From Closterium sp. Naga37s-1 (Eukaryota; Streptophyta; Zygnematophyceae; Desmidiales; Closteriaceae), in the NCBI GenBank assembly GCA_947471745.1, contig CANJKZ010000410.1, positions 846,001-910,000 on the forward strand: 64,000 nucleotides of DNA. The letters run 5' to 3'. Position 1 is the first letter of the stretch. Every line of letters begins with the position of its first letter. The notes beneath the pieces are model-generated. The model did no database searches and had not been told where the DNA came from. It saw only the letters and a list, made by a program, of their open reading frames with translations. Of the stretch, positions 50,401 to 60,875 are shown piece by piece. A program made the position numbers and the translations under genes.

Positions 50401-52560
50401 ACTCACCAGCAGGACCAGCAGCAACAGCAACATCCTCCCGACACTCACTCTCTCCAGCCTTCACTTACACCTCTCGTCGTTTATCGGCCCAGGGGCTATC
50501 GTCCAGCAGCCCTTCTTCACCTTCCAGATCATCGTCAACTCATACCATCCACCGTGCAGCCACCACCAACCCAACAGCACACACCTCCCCATATCCAGCA
50601 ACTCCCTTCGACAATTCCGACTAATAGAGCTTCATCAGAAGCTCATTCTCAACCAGCAGCACCCAACCGGATTGATATCAACTATCCACCAGACACGAGC
50701 ACGTCAGCACCATCAACATCTTCTACTTCGTCATCTGCGCACTTCACCTCTCATGCGACGTATTCCACTCTTAGCTCACCTCCAAGACATTTGTGTAGCG
50801 GTCGCACCTGCTTCCAATGCAGGATCCACGCCACCTGTTTCGCCATTTCCCAACTTCCACCCGAGCCTCTCAATCGCAAAGAAGCTATGGCAGGAGCATT
50901 TAAGGAGCAGTGGTTAGCAGCGGAAAAGACAGAACTGGAAAGTTTACTCGACAGGGGGACTTGGACTTTGGAGCCATTACCCAAAGGAAAGAAGCTCGTG
51001 GGAGTGAAATGGGTCTACCGGGTGAAGGTGAAGGGTGATGGATCCCTGGACAAGTTCAAGGCCCGTTTGGTCGCCAAGGGATATTCTCAAGTTCCTGGAC
51101 AAGACTACAATGAAACATTTGCTTCGGTCGCCAAGTACACCAGTGTCCGCGCTCTTCTTGGCATGGCAGTACGAATGGATCTCTACATCATTCAACTGGA
51201 CGTCTCCAACGCCTTCCTTTACGGCGTTTTGGAGGAGGAGATTTACGCGTCTCAACCTGATGGGTATCACGATGGTACTGAGAGAGTCTGCAGGCTGCAC
51301 AAGTCCCTGTATGGCTTGAAGCAAGCTCCACGGGTTTGGTATCACGCATTAGAGTCTGCCTTGCTGGCACAAGGTTTCAAACAGTCTGAGTATGACCCTG
51401 CACTCTACATCCTGCACACGAAGGTGCATCAGATGCTGTGGTTGATTGTGTATGTGGATGACATCCTCATGGTGTCAGGTTCTCTCTCCCTTCTCACCCA
51501 CATCAAAGGTATGCTCACCAAGGAGTTCGTCATGACAGACATGGGTGAGCCATCATATTACCTTGGCATGAACATCATTCGCGACCGTCCTTCTCGCTCT
51601 CTATTTCTTTCCCAAGAGCGATACATTCACAAGGTCCTCTCTCGCTTCGGCCTTCTCACCTGCAATCCTGCATCTACACCTCTCCCTTCTATTTTTCAGC
51701 CCTCTCAGACTGACGAGTTCCACGAGGCTCTTGCACCTTCATCCTCTTCATCCCCTTCTTCTTCCAACGCACCTCCTTCATCACTCCTTCCCCCCCTCGA
51801 CATTAATCTTTACCAGAGCATTGTCGGTAGCCTCATGTACGCATCCGTCTGCACCCGCCCAGATCTCTCTCATGCTGTGGGCGTGCTTTCTCAGTTCCTT
51901 TCCGCGCCATCTACTCAGCACTTGAACGCTGCGAAACGTGTCCTGCGCTACCTCTCCGGATCTAAATCTTTTGGTCTCTTCTTTCATGGACATGAGCATG
52001 GTAGTGTCTTGCATGGTTTCACGGATGCGGATTGGGCAGGTCCTCTTTCACAGCGGAAGTCCACTGGAGGCTACATGTTTGTGATAGCGGGAGCAGCTAT
52101 TTCTTGGCAATCGAAGAAGCAAGGCTGTGTGGCATTATCTTCAACGGAGGCGGAGTACATGGCTGTGACGCAAGGAGCACGGGAGGCTGTGTGGTTGAGA
52201 GGGTTGCTGACGGAGTTGAGTCTTCCCCAGCATGAGCCGACCATTCTGCACATTGACAACACATCGGCGATCGCCTTGAGCAAGAACCCGGTCTATCATG
52301 GACGCACAAAGCACATTGATACCCAGTATCACTACATTCGAGAGCTGATTAAGAACAAAGTTGTGACACCGGCCTACTGCAGCACCACGGACCAGGCTGC
52401 TGACTTCCTGACTAAGATCCTCCCCCGGCACCTCTTTCTTCTTGGCCGCCACCGCGCCGGATTGCTGCCGATCGAGTCTCTTAAGTGCTTCTCCACTGCT
52501 GTCCCTTCCGCTCCTTCTTCTCGCTCTGAGGGTCAGCAGTGCGGGGGGGTGTTGGAATGA
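47466..52560 (+). pseudogene. C1 Gag-Pol polyprotein with 2-bp frameshift in integrase
   Basis: The ATG at 47466 gives MADKDSSVPTGSTSSAVSTN. The first frame covers Gag, the altered zinc knuckle, protease (FLDSGCDQHMTPH), GAG-pre-integrase and most of integrase (IHSDLMGP, FRSDRGGEYMS, QQNGTAERYNRT), ending falsely at 49871. At about 49807 two bases of TGGTGGGGAG are missing (five G instead). The second frame, to 52560, carries the integrase end, Gln/Pro linker, RT (QLDVSNAFLYG, YVDDILMVSG) and RNase H (FTDADWAG, TEAEYMAV, HIDNTSAIAL). It also lacks 18 bp (EPFSDW) present in C2. A stop-free extension upstream of 47466 starts from TTG and crosses the leader, so it is not taken as coding. Confidence 0.9.
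52541..52549 (+). promoter_or_regulatory. C1 polypurine tract
   Basis: GCGGGGGGG directly before LTR2. The last codons of the polyprotein and its TGA (52558-52560) overlap the tract and the first bases of the LTR. The same arrangement is at 59282-59290 in copy 2. Confidence 0.75.
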
Positions 52561-53944
52561 ACTGCTGCTGCTGCTCGCGTGGCACCAGGGTGGCGGGAAA
52601 AATTTCACGTGGCGAAAATTTTCGCCACAGTTTCCCCGTCAGCCAAAATTCGAATCTGCAAAGGGCATCTCCCAACATTACCCATTTGCCACTTCATCAT
52701 CCTTATCTCCAGTCAGCAAGGCACACTTCCATTTTCACCCAATACAAATCCTTCAATCCTCCACCTCATATCTTCTCCAGTCCTCCTCAACCTTCTCCTC
52801 CACCAATCAATCCAAAGATTCCCTACCAAGCCTTAAATCAAAGCCCCATTCATTCCAATCACCAAGCCTTAATTTCAAGGCCACATTCATTCCACTCACC
52901 AAGCCTTAAATTCAAGGCCACATTCATCACCCCCACCTTATCCAACTTAACCAATCACAATCATTCATCTCCTCCTCTTCTTCATCCAACCTCAAGCTCC
53001 ACCAAATACAAAACAAAGGGTCCACCCCATTCTTCATACATACTTTTCAAGCAAGTTTTTACCTAAGCTCTGCACAAGTTCTACTCCAAGCTCTCACAAG
53101 GCCACTTCAAAGTCCTCCTCCTCATGCCCAACTCCTAAGGCTCCACTCACCACCAACCTCTCCCAATCCAAGCTCATAGCCATGTTCTCCAACTCTAGAG
53201 AAGTTTATGCTTCATAGTCTTTCTACTAGATTGTTATCAATGGTTGCTCTTTAAGTCCATCATGTACCTCCTTTGGACTAGTGCATTTTAAGTTTTGAGG
53301 CCTCAACATCAACATTTTACTTTCTTCTAATCAAGACTCAAGCTTCACCTTCAACACTCAAGCTTGGAGGTTCTTCTCTACACAATAAACAAGATATACA
53401 CCTCAAAACTCAAGCTTGGAGGTGCTTCTCTACTCAACAATCAAGCTTGGATCTCACTCTCCTTCCAACAATCAAGATTCACAATTCAAGCTTGGCTTCT
53501 TCAATTTACAAAGCTCCTTCAAAATGACAAGTAAGACTCTTTAAGGTAAGTCACCTCCTCATTTCACTCTTGTCAAGTTTCTCAATTAAAGATTCCCTAT
53601 TCAAAGCCTCTTCATTCTTATCAAGTCTCCTTTCTTCTCAAATCTTAGTTTCCATTATCAAGTTTGTTTATTTTTTCAAGCTCTTTTACCTTCTCATCAA
53701 TCACCCATTCAATATCTTTCTTTCAATCAATTGTTCTCTCCCTTTAATGTCTTCATCATCTTCCTTTCAAGTTTGTTATTTTTATCCTTAACCTTATTAG
53801 CCTTTACGTTCTTACTCAATCTCTTCTTCATAGGTTTCTTTATCTTATCAATTTTGTCTTACGTCACTCTTAATTCTTTCTTCTAGGAGTTTTCTTTCTC
53901 TCTACTTGCTATTTACCCTTCCTAATCCTTTACTTCACTTTTCA
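52550..53944 (+). repeat. C LTR2, full length, shared by C1 and C2
   Basis: 1395 bp, TGTTGGAATGAAC...ACTTTTCA. At 52826-52928 it holds three tandem units of 36-37 bp that start CCAAGCCTTAA, and later the AAGCTTGG short repeats (about 53340-53490). Confidence 0.9.
52826..52928 (+). repeat. 36-37-bp tandem repeat inside the C LTR
   Basis: Three imperfect units starting CCAAGCCTTAA at 52826, 52862 and 52899, each running through a CATTCAT(T)CC block. The same array is in LTR3 at about 59567-59669. Repeats in an LTR may be promoter or enhancer modules; that is inference. Confidence 0.7.
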
Positions 53945-54171
53945 AGATGGCATCAGAGCCCGAGTTTGTTCCTTTTGATGCTTTCCCCGTGCGCTTTTCC
54001 TAAAAGTTTATTATTGCTTGCCATTAGTGGTTTTCTTGCACTCGGTCTTGTACCCCTTTGTGGGGTTTTCTTTTGTTGTTTTTCTTCTCTCTGTATTCGT
54101 GTGCGTGTGTATGTTTGTTTTGTTTGTCTATTTCCCCCTTTGTTTGCGTGAGATTGCTTTGTTACTTTCAG
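53546..54171 (+). other. C2 possible 5' leader intron
   Basis: A strong donor AAG|GTAAGT at 53546, late in the LTR, and the acceptor TTACTTTCAG|GA at 54170-54171, 16 bases before the Gag ATG, frame a 626-bp T-rich segment. Removal would excise the LTR end, PBS and the short upstream ORF. C3 keeps both sites (60235-60860). In C1 the acceptor reads CAT instead of CAG (47448-47450). Confidence 0.4.
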
Positions 54172-54186
54172 GAATTTTGGTTCAAC

Positions 54187-57100
54187 ATGGCTGACAAAGA
54201 TTCAAGTGTTCCAACAGGATCAACTTCATCTGCTGTCTCCACCAACTCTTCAAATGAAGCAGCACCTCCTACAATCAACGCACCATCCCCTTCACCATCT
54301 ACTTCACCATCTACATCCACCTTTACCTCCTCCTTAGTCCCCAAATTGGAGCTTCCACGCTTCAATGGCAAAGGCTTTTCGTCATGGAGCATCCGTTTTC
54401 AACAAGCCGCCACTCTTCTTGATCTTTGGCCTATATACATCGGTCAAATCACTCCCCCTTCAACTGCTGCACCTGCTCAAGAACAAAGCAACTGGATCAA
54501 GAGAAATGCTGAAGCCTACCTTTACCTTCTCTCCTCCGTCCAAGATACTTACTCTCAACCCCTCCTCCTCGTATCACCTCAAAAGGACAGTGCCAGAGCT
54601 GCTTGGGAACGACTCAAACGTCTTCATCAACCTGTTTCTCAAGGCTCTAAGGCAGAAGCTTGGAACAAGGTCGTGTCTCTTCGCATGGGGGATAGTGAGT
54701 CCATCCCCGACTACTTACAACGTGGCGAAATGGTTCTTTACGAAACTACACTTCTCGACCTTGAAGTACCGGAGCCCCTCTTCATCACCATTCTTCTGGC
54801 TGGACTCTCATCTACTTGGAGCACAATGAGGAGCACAATCCAATCATTTCCTGAAGAAACAAGGACCAGAGATTTCATCTTCAACACACTCATCACTGAA
54901 CACCAGACAAGAGAGCTTGCAAAGCTTCAAAGGGACTCTGGACCAGCCTGGAGTGGAATGACAAACGCCAACTATCGTCCTCAACAAGGAGTTCAACAAC
55001 AGAGTAAGTTTCAGCAAAGTAAGTTTCTTCCAACCCAAGCACACTCTGTTCTTGGACAACCCACACATAATCACATTTCTCAGCTTGCATCATATGCAAA
55101 TCAGATTCCTTACAAACCAAAATCAAGATATCAGTTTGAGTGTCATTATTATCATAAATGGGGTCATCCTTGGTTTAAATGCAACATACGTCCTGCGAAC
55201 TGGACACCACCTTCTTCTCTACTTTATGACAAAGGAAAGGCTGCCCTTGCAATCACATCCCATACCCTTCCAGGATATCAACCGGACAATGCGCATCATG
55301 GACCATATTTTCAGAATGCTTCCCAAGTCTCATCTCAAAGCCAAGTCTCTGTTTCCTCTGTGCCACAACTCTCTTTCACTCCAGAGGCGCCTCCTCAAGT
55401 CACCACTTCGCAGACGCCATCCGCTTCACATGAGAAAGATTCCACTCATTCAAATACACCGAGTTTTGCATTTGCATCATCCTCTTGTCTCCATGCCTTT
55501 ACCCAGGACCCCAAGACTTGGTTTTTGGACAGTGGATGTGATCAACATATGACTCCTCATGCTTCCCTTCTCCACAGCCTCAAGCCCTCCAACGTGAAAG
55601 AAGTGGTTGTTGCCAGCAATCATTCGGTGCCAGTTGAAGCAGAGGGCACAATGACATTCCTCAGCCCAGAGGGAATCCATATGTCATTCTCAGGCATCTT
55701 TCTTGTCCCCTCACTAGGGGCAAATCTTCTCTCAATTGGTCAAATGGAAGAGAAAGGTATCTCTATTTCCTTCTCAGATGGTTCTGTGCAGGTTCATGCT
55801 CCAACTGGGCATCCTATTGCAAGAGGTGTTCGAAATGGACGTCTCTATCGAGTGGAGATTGATGCACAACCACCTGTCAAGCCCTATAGCAGTCCCTCGA
55901 CTGCTGCTGCTACCACCTCGGTAAGACTTCACCCTGGAACATCTGCATCCCCTTACACTTGGCACTGTCGTTTTGGTCATCCTGAAGAGTCTAGTATCAC
56001 ACGCATGCAAGCTCATGCAAGTGTTGATGGTCTTATCATCTCCAAGCAACTGTCATCTTCTCATTCATCGTGCCATACTTGTGTTGAAGCTAAGCTCCCT
56101 CGTCATCCTTTCTATTCTTCTGAGTCTGAAGTCTCTCAACCACTTGAGCTCATACATAGTGACCTGATGGGTCCTTCCCGTACTCCGAGTCGTACAGGGA
56201 AAAAGTATGTGATGTCACTCATTGACCATCATACAAAATTTGCATGGATATCTCTTCTTGGATCCAAAGATGAAGCTCCCAGTGTTATTCAGTCTTGGTT
56301 CCCTTATGTTGAGCGTCAGTTGGGTCTCAAGGTCAAGATATTTCGTTCTGATCGTGGAGGAGAGTACATGTCTAACTCATTCCGCTCTTTCCTTACCAAC
56401 CTTGGAGTTGAGCAGCAATTATCATGCCCAGCAACACCTCAACAAAATGGTACTGCTGAGAGATACAACCGTACGATTCATGAGATCTCAAGAGGTTTTC
56501 TTTCCCACATGAATCTGGATGACTCATGGTGGGGAGAAGCTGTTACCCATGCTGCTTGGGTCAAGAATCGTCGGCTGACAAGCTCCCTTGCTGAGGGTGT
56601 TACACCCTATGAGGCATTATACGGCGTAAAGCCAAATGTGTCCATGCTTCGAGTTTTTGGCTGTATGAGTCAGTACAAAGTGCTGGATGACAAACGCAGC
56701 AAGTTTGAAAGCAAGGCAGCATGGGGCATGCATCTGGGCATGGCCAAGGAGAGTAAGGGCTGGTTGATGTGGGATCCTCTCTTAAAAAGAGATATTGTGT
56801 CAAGGGACGTGATCTTCTATGAAGACATGTCCCCGTCTTCTTGGAAATCTTCTTTCCCTCTTGTTTCCTCTCAAGTTCCTCCCTTCTCTACCTTTGCAGA
56901 TTTCGAACTTCCAACAATCATTCTAAGTGGAGTTCCTGCATCATCACCGCAGCAGCAACACGAAGATGCGTCTCATGCTCAAGACCAACAACCACCGCCA
57001 TCATCTTCTGCTCCCACCCCTCATCATCAAGAGCAACAGCAGCGGCAGCCATCACCGCCTCCATCACAACAACGACAACAACCATCTCCACCCGATTTAC

Positions 57101-59301
57101 CTCCTCCTCTTCAATCCCCTCCTACTCACCAGCAGGACCAGCAGCAACAGCAACATCCTCCCGACACTCACTCTCTCCAGCCTTCACTTACACCTCTCGT
57201 CGTTTATCGGCCCAGGGGCTATCGTCCAGCAGCCCTTCTTCACCTTCCAGATCATCGTCAACTCATACCATCCACCGTGCAGCCACCACCAACCCAACAG
57301 CACACACCTCCCCATATCCAGCAACTCCCTTCGACAATTCCGACTAATAGAGCTTCATCAGAAGCTCATTCTCAACCAGCAGCACCCAACCGGATTGATA
57401 TCAACTATCCACCAGACACGAGCACGTCAGCACCATCAACATCTTCTACTTCGTCATCTGCGCACTTCACCTCTCATGCGACGTATTCCACTCTTAGCTC
57501 ACCTCCAAGACATTTGTGTAGCGGTCACACCTGCTTCCAATGCAGGATCCACGCCACCTGTTTCGCCATTTCCCAACTTCCACCCGAGCCTCTCAATCGC
57601 AAAGAAGGTATGGCAGGAGCATTTAAGGAGCAGTGGTTAGCAGTGGAAAAGACAGAACTGGAAAGTTTACTCGACAGGGGGACTTGGACTTTGGAGCCAT
57701 TACCCAAAGGAAAGAAGCTCGTGGGAGTGAAATGGGTCTACCGGGTGAAGGTGAAGGGTGATGGATCCCTGGACAAGTTCAAGGCCCGTTTGGTCGCCAA
57801 GGGATATTCTCAAGTTCCTGGACAAGACTACAATGAAACATTTGCTTCGGTCGCCAAGTACACCAGTGTCCGCGCTCTTCTTGGCATGGCAGTACGAATG
57901 GATCTCTACATCATTCAACTGGACGTCTCCAACGCCTTCCTTTACGGCGTTTTGGAGGAGGAGATTTACGCGTCTCAACCTGATGGGTATCACGATGGTA
58001 CTGAGAGAGTCTGCAGGCTGCACAAGTCCCTGTATGGCTTGAAGCAAGCTCCACGGGTTTGGTATCACGCATTAGAGTCTGCCTTGCTGGCACAAGGTTT
58101 CACACAGTCTGAGTATGATCCTGCACTCTACATCCTGCACACGAAGGTGCATCAGGTGCTGTGGTTGATCGTGTATGTGGATGACATCCTCATGGTGTCA
58201 GGTTCTCTCTCCCTTCTCACCCACATCAAAGGTATGCTCACCAAGGAGTTCGTCATGACAGACATGGGTGAGCCATCATATTACCTTGGCATGAACATCA
58301 TTCGCGACCGTCCTTCTCGCTCTCTATTTCTTTCCCAAGAGCGATACATTCACAAGGTCCTCTCTCGCTTCGGCCTTCTCACCTGCAATCCTGCATCTAC
58401 ACCTCTCCCTTCTATTTTTCAGCCCTCTCAGACTGAACCCTTTTCTGACTGGGACGAGTTCCACGAGGCTCTTGCACCTTCATCCTCTTCATCCCCTTCT
58501 TCTTCCAACGCACCTCTTTCATCACTCCTTTCCCCCCTCGACACTAATCTTTACCAGAGCATTGTCGATAGCCTCATGTACGCATCCGTCTGCACCCGCC
58601 CAGATCTCTCTCATGCTGTGGGCGTGCTTTCTCAGTTCCTTTCCGCGCCATCTACTCAGCACTTGAACGCTGCGAAACGTGTCCTGCGCTACCTCTCTGG
58701 ATCTAAATCTTTTGGTCTCTTCTTTCATGGACATGAGCATGGTAGTGTCTTGCATGGTTTCACGGATGCGGATTGGGCAGGTCCTCTTTCACAGCGGAAG
58801 TCCACTGGAGGCTACATGTTTGTGATAGCGGGAGCAGCTATTTCTTGGCAATCGAAGAAGCAAGGCTGTGTGGCATTATCTTCAACGGAGGCGGAGTACA
58901 TGGCTGTGACGCAAGGAGCACGGGAGGCTGTGTGGTTGAGAGGGTTGCTGACGGAGTTGAGTCTTCCCCAGCATGAGCCGACCATTCTGCACATTGACAA
59001 CACATCGGCGATCGCCTTGAGCAAGAACCCGGTCTATCATGGACGCACAAAGCACATTGATACCCAGTATCACTACATTCGAGAGCTGATTAAGAACAAA
59101 GTTGTGACACCGGCCTACTGCAGCACCACGGACCAGGCTGCTGACTTCCTGACTAAGATCCTCCCCCGGCACCTCTTTCTTCTTGGCCGCCACCGCGCCG
59201 GATTGCTGCCGATCGAGTCTCTTAAGTGCTTCTCCACTGCTGTCCCTTCCGCTCCTTCTTCTCGCTCTGAGGGTCAGCAGTGCGGGGGGGTGTTGGAATG
59301 A
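54187..59301 (+). CDS. C2 Gag-Pol polyprotein (copia), uninterrupted
   Basis: The ATG at 54187 gives a 1704-residue chain ending at TGA 59299-59301. Gag core about 50-245 (LELPRFNGKGFSSWSIRFQQ); Gln-rich stretch; zinc knuckle at 319-332 with Tyr 322 where the second Cys is expected; protease FLDSGCDQHM with Asp 448; GAG-pre-integrase WHCRFGH...CHTC about 592-632; integrase Asp 659, Asp 722, Glu 758 (DD35E); Pro/Gln/Ser-rich linker about 915-1100; RT about 1150-1430 with LDVSNAFLYG and YVDD at 1330-1333; RNase H about 1520-1670 with FTDADWAG, STEAEYMA, HIDNTSA and TKHIDTQYHY. Apart from the zinc knuckle all catalytic residues are in place. C2 is flanked by full LTR2 and LTR3, so it is structurally complete, but as part of a tandem array. 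Confidence 0.93.
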   Translation: MADKDSSVPTGSTSSAVSTNSSNEAAPPTINAPSPSPSTSPSTSTFTSSLVPKLELPRFNGKGFSSWSIRFQQAATLLDLWPIYIGQITPPSTAAPAQEQSNWIKRNAEAYLYLLSSVQDTYSQPLLLVSPQKDSARAAWERLKRLHQPVSQGSKAEAWNKVVSLRMGDSESIPDYLQRGEMVLYETTLLDLEVPEPLFITILLAGLSSTWSTMRSTIQSFPEETRTRDFIFNTLITEHQTRELAKLQRDSGPAWSGMTNANYRPQQGVQQQSKFQQSKFLPTQAHSVLGQPTHNHISQLASYANQIPYKPKSRYQFECHYYHKWGHPWFKCNIRPANWTPPSSLLYDKGKAALAITSHTLPGYQPDNAHHGPYFQNASQVSSQSQVSVSSVPQLSFTPEAPPQVTTSQTPSASHEKDSTHSNTPSFAFASSSCLHAFTQDPKTWFLDSGCDQHMTPHASLLHSLKPSNVKEVVVASNHSVPVEAEGTMTFLSPEGIHMSFSGIFLVPSLGANLLSIGQMEEKGISISFSDGSVQVHAPTGHPIARGVRNGRLYRVEIDAQPPVKPYSSPSTAAATTSVRLHPGTSASPYTWHCRFGHPEESSITRMQAHASVDGLIISKQLSSSHSSCHTCVEAKLPRHPFYSSESEVSQPLELIHSDLMGPSRTPSRTGKKYVMSLIDHHTKFAWISLLGSKDEAPSVIQSWFPYVERQLGLKVKIFRSDRGGEYMSNSFRSFLTNLGVEQQLSCPATPQQNGTAERYNRTIHEISRGFLSHMNLDDSWWGEAVTHAAWVKNRRLTSSLAEGVTPYEALYGVKPNVSMLRVFGCMSQYKVLDDKRSKFESKAAWGMHLGMAKESKGWLMWDPLLKRDIVSRDVIFYEDMSPSSWKSSFPLVSSQVPPFSTFADFELPTIILSGVPASSPQQQHEDASHAQDQQPPPSSSAPTPHHQEQQQRQPSPPPSQQRQQPSPPDLPPPLQSPPTHQQDQQQQQHPPDTHSLQPSLTPLVVYRPRGYRPAALLHLPDHRQLIPSTVQPPPTQQHTPPHIQQLPSTIPTNRASSEAHSQPAAPNRIDINYPPDTSTSAPSTSSTSSSAHFTSHATYSTLSSPPRHLCSGHTCFQCRIHATCFAISQLPPEPLNRKEGMAGAFKEQWLAVEKTELESLLDRGTWTLEPLPKGKKLVGVKWVYRVKVKGDGSLDKFKARLVAKGYSQVPGQDYNETFASVAKYTSVRALLGMAVRMDLYIIQLDVSNAFLYGVLEEEIYASQPDGYHDGTERVCRLHKSLYGLKQAPRVWYHALESALLAQGFTQSEYDPALYILHTKVHQVLWLIVYVDDILMVSGSLSLLTHIKGMLTKEFVMTDMGEPSYYLGMNIIRDRPSRSLFLSQERYIHKVLSRFGLLTCNPASTPLPSIFQPSQTEPFSDWDEFHEALAPSSSSSPSSSNAPLSSLLSPLDTNLYQSIVDSLMYASVCTRPDLSHAVGVLSQFLSAPSTQHLNAAKRVLRYLSGSKSFGLFFHGHEHGSVLHGFTDADWAGPLSQRKSTGGYMFVIAGAAISWQSKKQGCVALSSTEAEYMAVTQGAREAVWLRGLLTELSLPQHEPTILHIDNTSAIALSKNPVYHGRTKHIDTQYHYIRELIKNKVVTPAYCSTTDQAADFLTKILPRHLFLLGRHRAGLLPIESLKCFSTAVPSAPSSRSEGQQCGGVLE

Positions 59302-60633
59302 ACTGCTGCTGCTGCTCGCGTGGCACCAGGGTGGCGGGAAAAATTTCACGTGGCGAAAATTTTCGCCACAGTTTCCCCGTCAGCCAAAATTCGAATCTGC
59401 AAAGGGCATCTCCCAACATTACCCATTCGCCACTTCATCATCCTTATCTCCAGTCAGCAAGGCACACTTCCATTTTCACCCAATACAAATCCTTCAATCC
59501 TCCACCTCATATCTTCTCCAATCCTCCTCAACCTTCTCCTCCACCAATCAATCCAAAGATTCCCTACCAAGCCTTAAATCAAAGCCCCATTCATTCCAAT
59601 CACCAAGCCTTAATTTCAAGGCCACATTCATTCCACTCACCAAGCCTTAAATTCAAGGCCACATTCATCACCCCCACCTTATCCAACTTAACCAATCACA
59701 ATCATTCATCTCCTCCTCTTCTTCATCCAACCTCAAGTTCCACCAAATACAAAACAAAGGGTCCACCCCATTCTTCATACATACTTTTCAAGCAAGTTTT
59801 TACCTAAGCTCTGCACAAGTTCTACTCCAAGCTCTCACAAGGCCACTTCAAAGTCCTCCTCCTCATGCCCAACTCCTAAGGATCCACTCACCACCAACCT
59901 CTCCCAATCCAAGCTCATAGCCATGTTCTCCAACTCTAGAGAAGTTTATGCTTCATAGTCTTTCTACTAGATTGTTATCAATGGTTGCTCTTTAAGTCCA
60001 TCATGTACCTCCTTTGGACTAGTGCATTTTAAGTTTTGAGGCCTCAACATCAACATTTGACTTTCTTCTAATCAAGACTCAAGCTTCACCTTCAACACTC
60101 AAGCTTGGAGGTTCTTCTCTACTCAACAATCAAGCTTGGATCTCACTCTCCTTCCATCAATCAAGATTCACAATTCAAGCTTGGCTTCTTCAAGTTACAA
60201 AGCTCCTTCAAAATGACAAGTAAGACTCTTTAAGGTAAGTCACCTCCTCATTTTACTCTTGTCAAGTTTCTCAATTAAAGCTTCCCTATTCAAAGCCTCT
60301 TCATTCTTATCAAGTCTCCTTTCTTCTCAAATCTTAGTTTCCATTATCAAGTTTGTTTATTTTTTCAAGCTCTTTTACCTTCTCATCAATCACCCATTCA
60401 ATATCTTTCTTTCAATCAATTGTTCTCTCCCTTTAATGTCTTCATCATCTTCCTTTCAAGTTTGTTATTTTTATCTTTAACCTTATTAGCCTTTACGTTC
60501 TTACTCAATCTCTTCTTCATAGGTTTCTTTATCTTATCAATTTTGTCTTACGTCACTCTTAACTCTTTCTTCTAGGAGTTTTCTTTCTCTCTACTTGCTA
60601 TTTACCCTTCCTAATCCTTTACTTCACTTTTCA
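59291..60633 (+). repeat. C LTR3, shared by C2 and C3, with 52-bp deletion
   Basis: 1343 bp. Compared with LTR2 it lacks 52 bp in the AAGCTTGG repeat zone (after GGTTCTTCTCTAC, about 60124). The missing piece is bounded by short direct repeats, so slippage or repeat recombination explains it. Few other differences. Confidence 0.9.
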
Positions 60634-60875
60634 AGATGGCAACAGAGCCCGAGTTTGTTCCTTTTGATGCTTTCCCCGTGCGCTTTTCCTAAAAGTTCAT
60701 TATTGCTTGCCATTAGTGGTTTTCTTGCACTCGGTCTTGTACCCCTTTGTGGGGTTTTCTTTTGTTGTTTTTCTTCTCTCTGTATTCGTGTGCGTGTATA
60801 TGTTTGTTTTGTTTGTCTATTTCCCCCTTTGTTTGCGTGAGATTGCTTTGTTACTTTCAGGAATTTTGGTTCAAC

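Noticed and set aside
50118..50917. Long His/Ser-rich frames within the C linker region
   Set aside because: Out-of-frame readings of the Gln/Pro linker, repeated identically in all three copies.
54058..54186. Hydrophobic N-terminal extension (WGFLLLFFFSLYS) before the C2 Gag start
   Set aside because: It begins at TTG in the T-rich leader and crosses the possible intron acceptor; MADKDSS is the natural ATG. A signal peptide on copia Gag is not expected.
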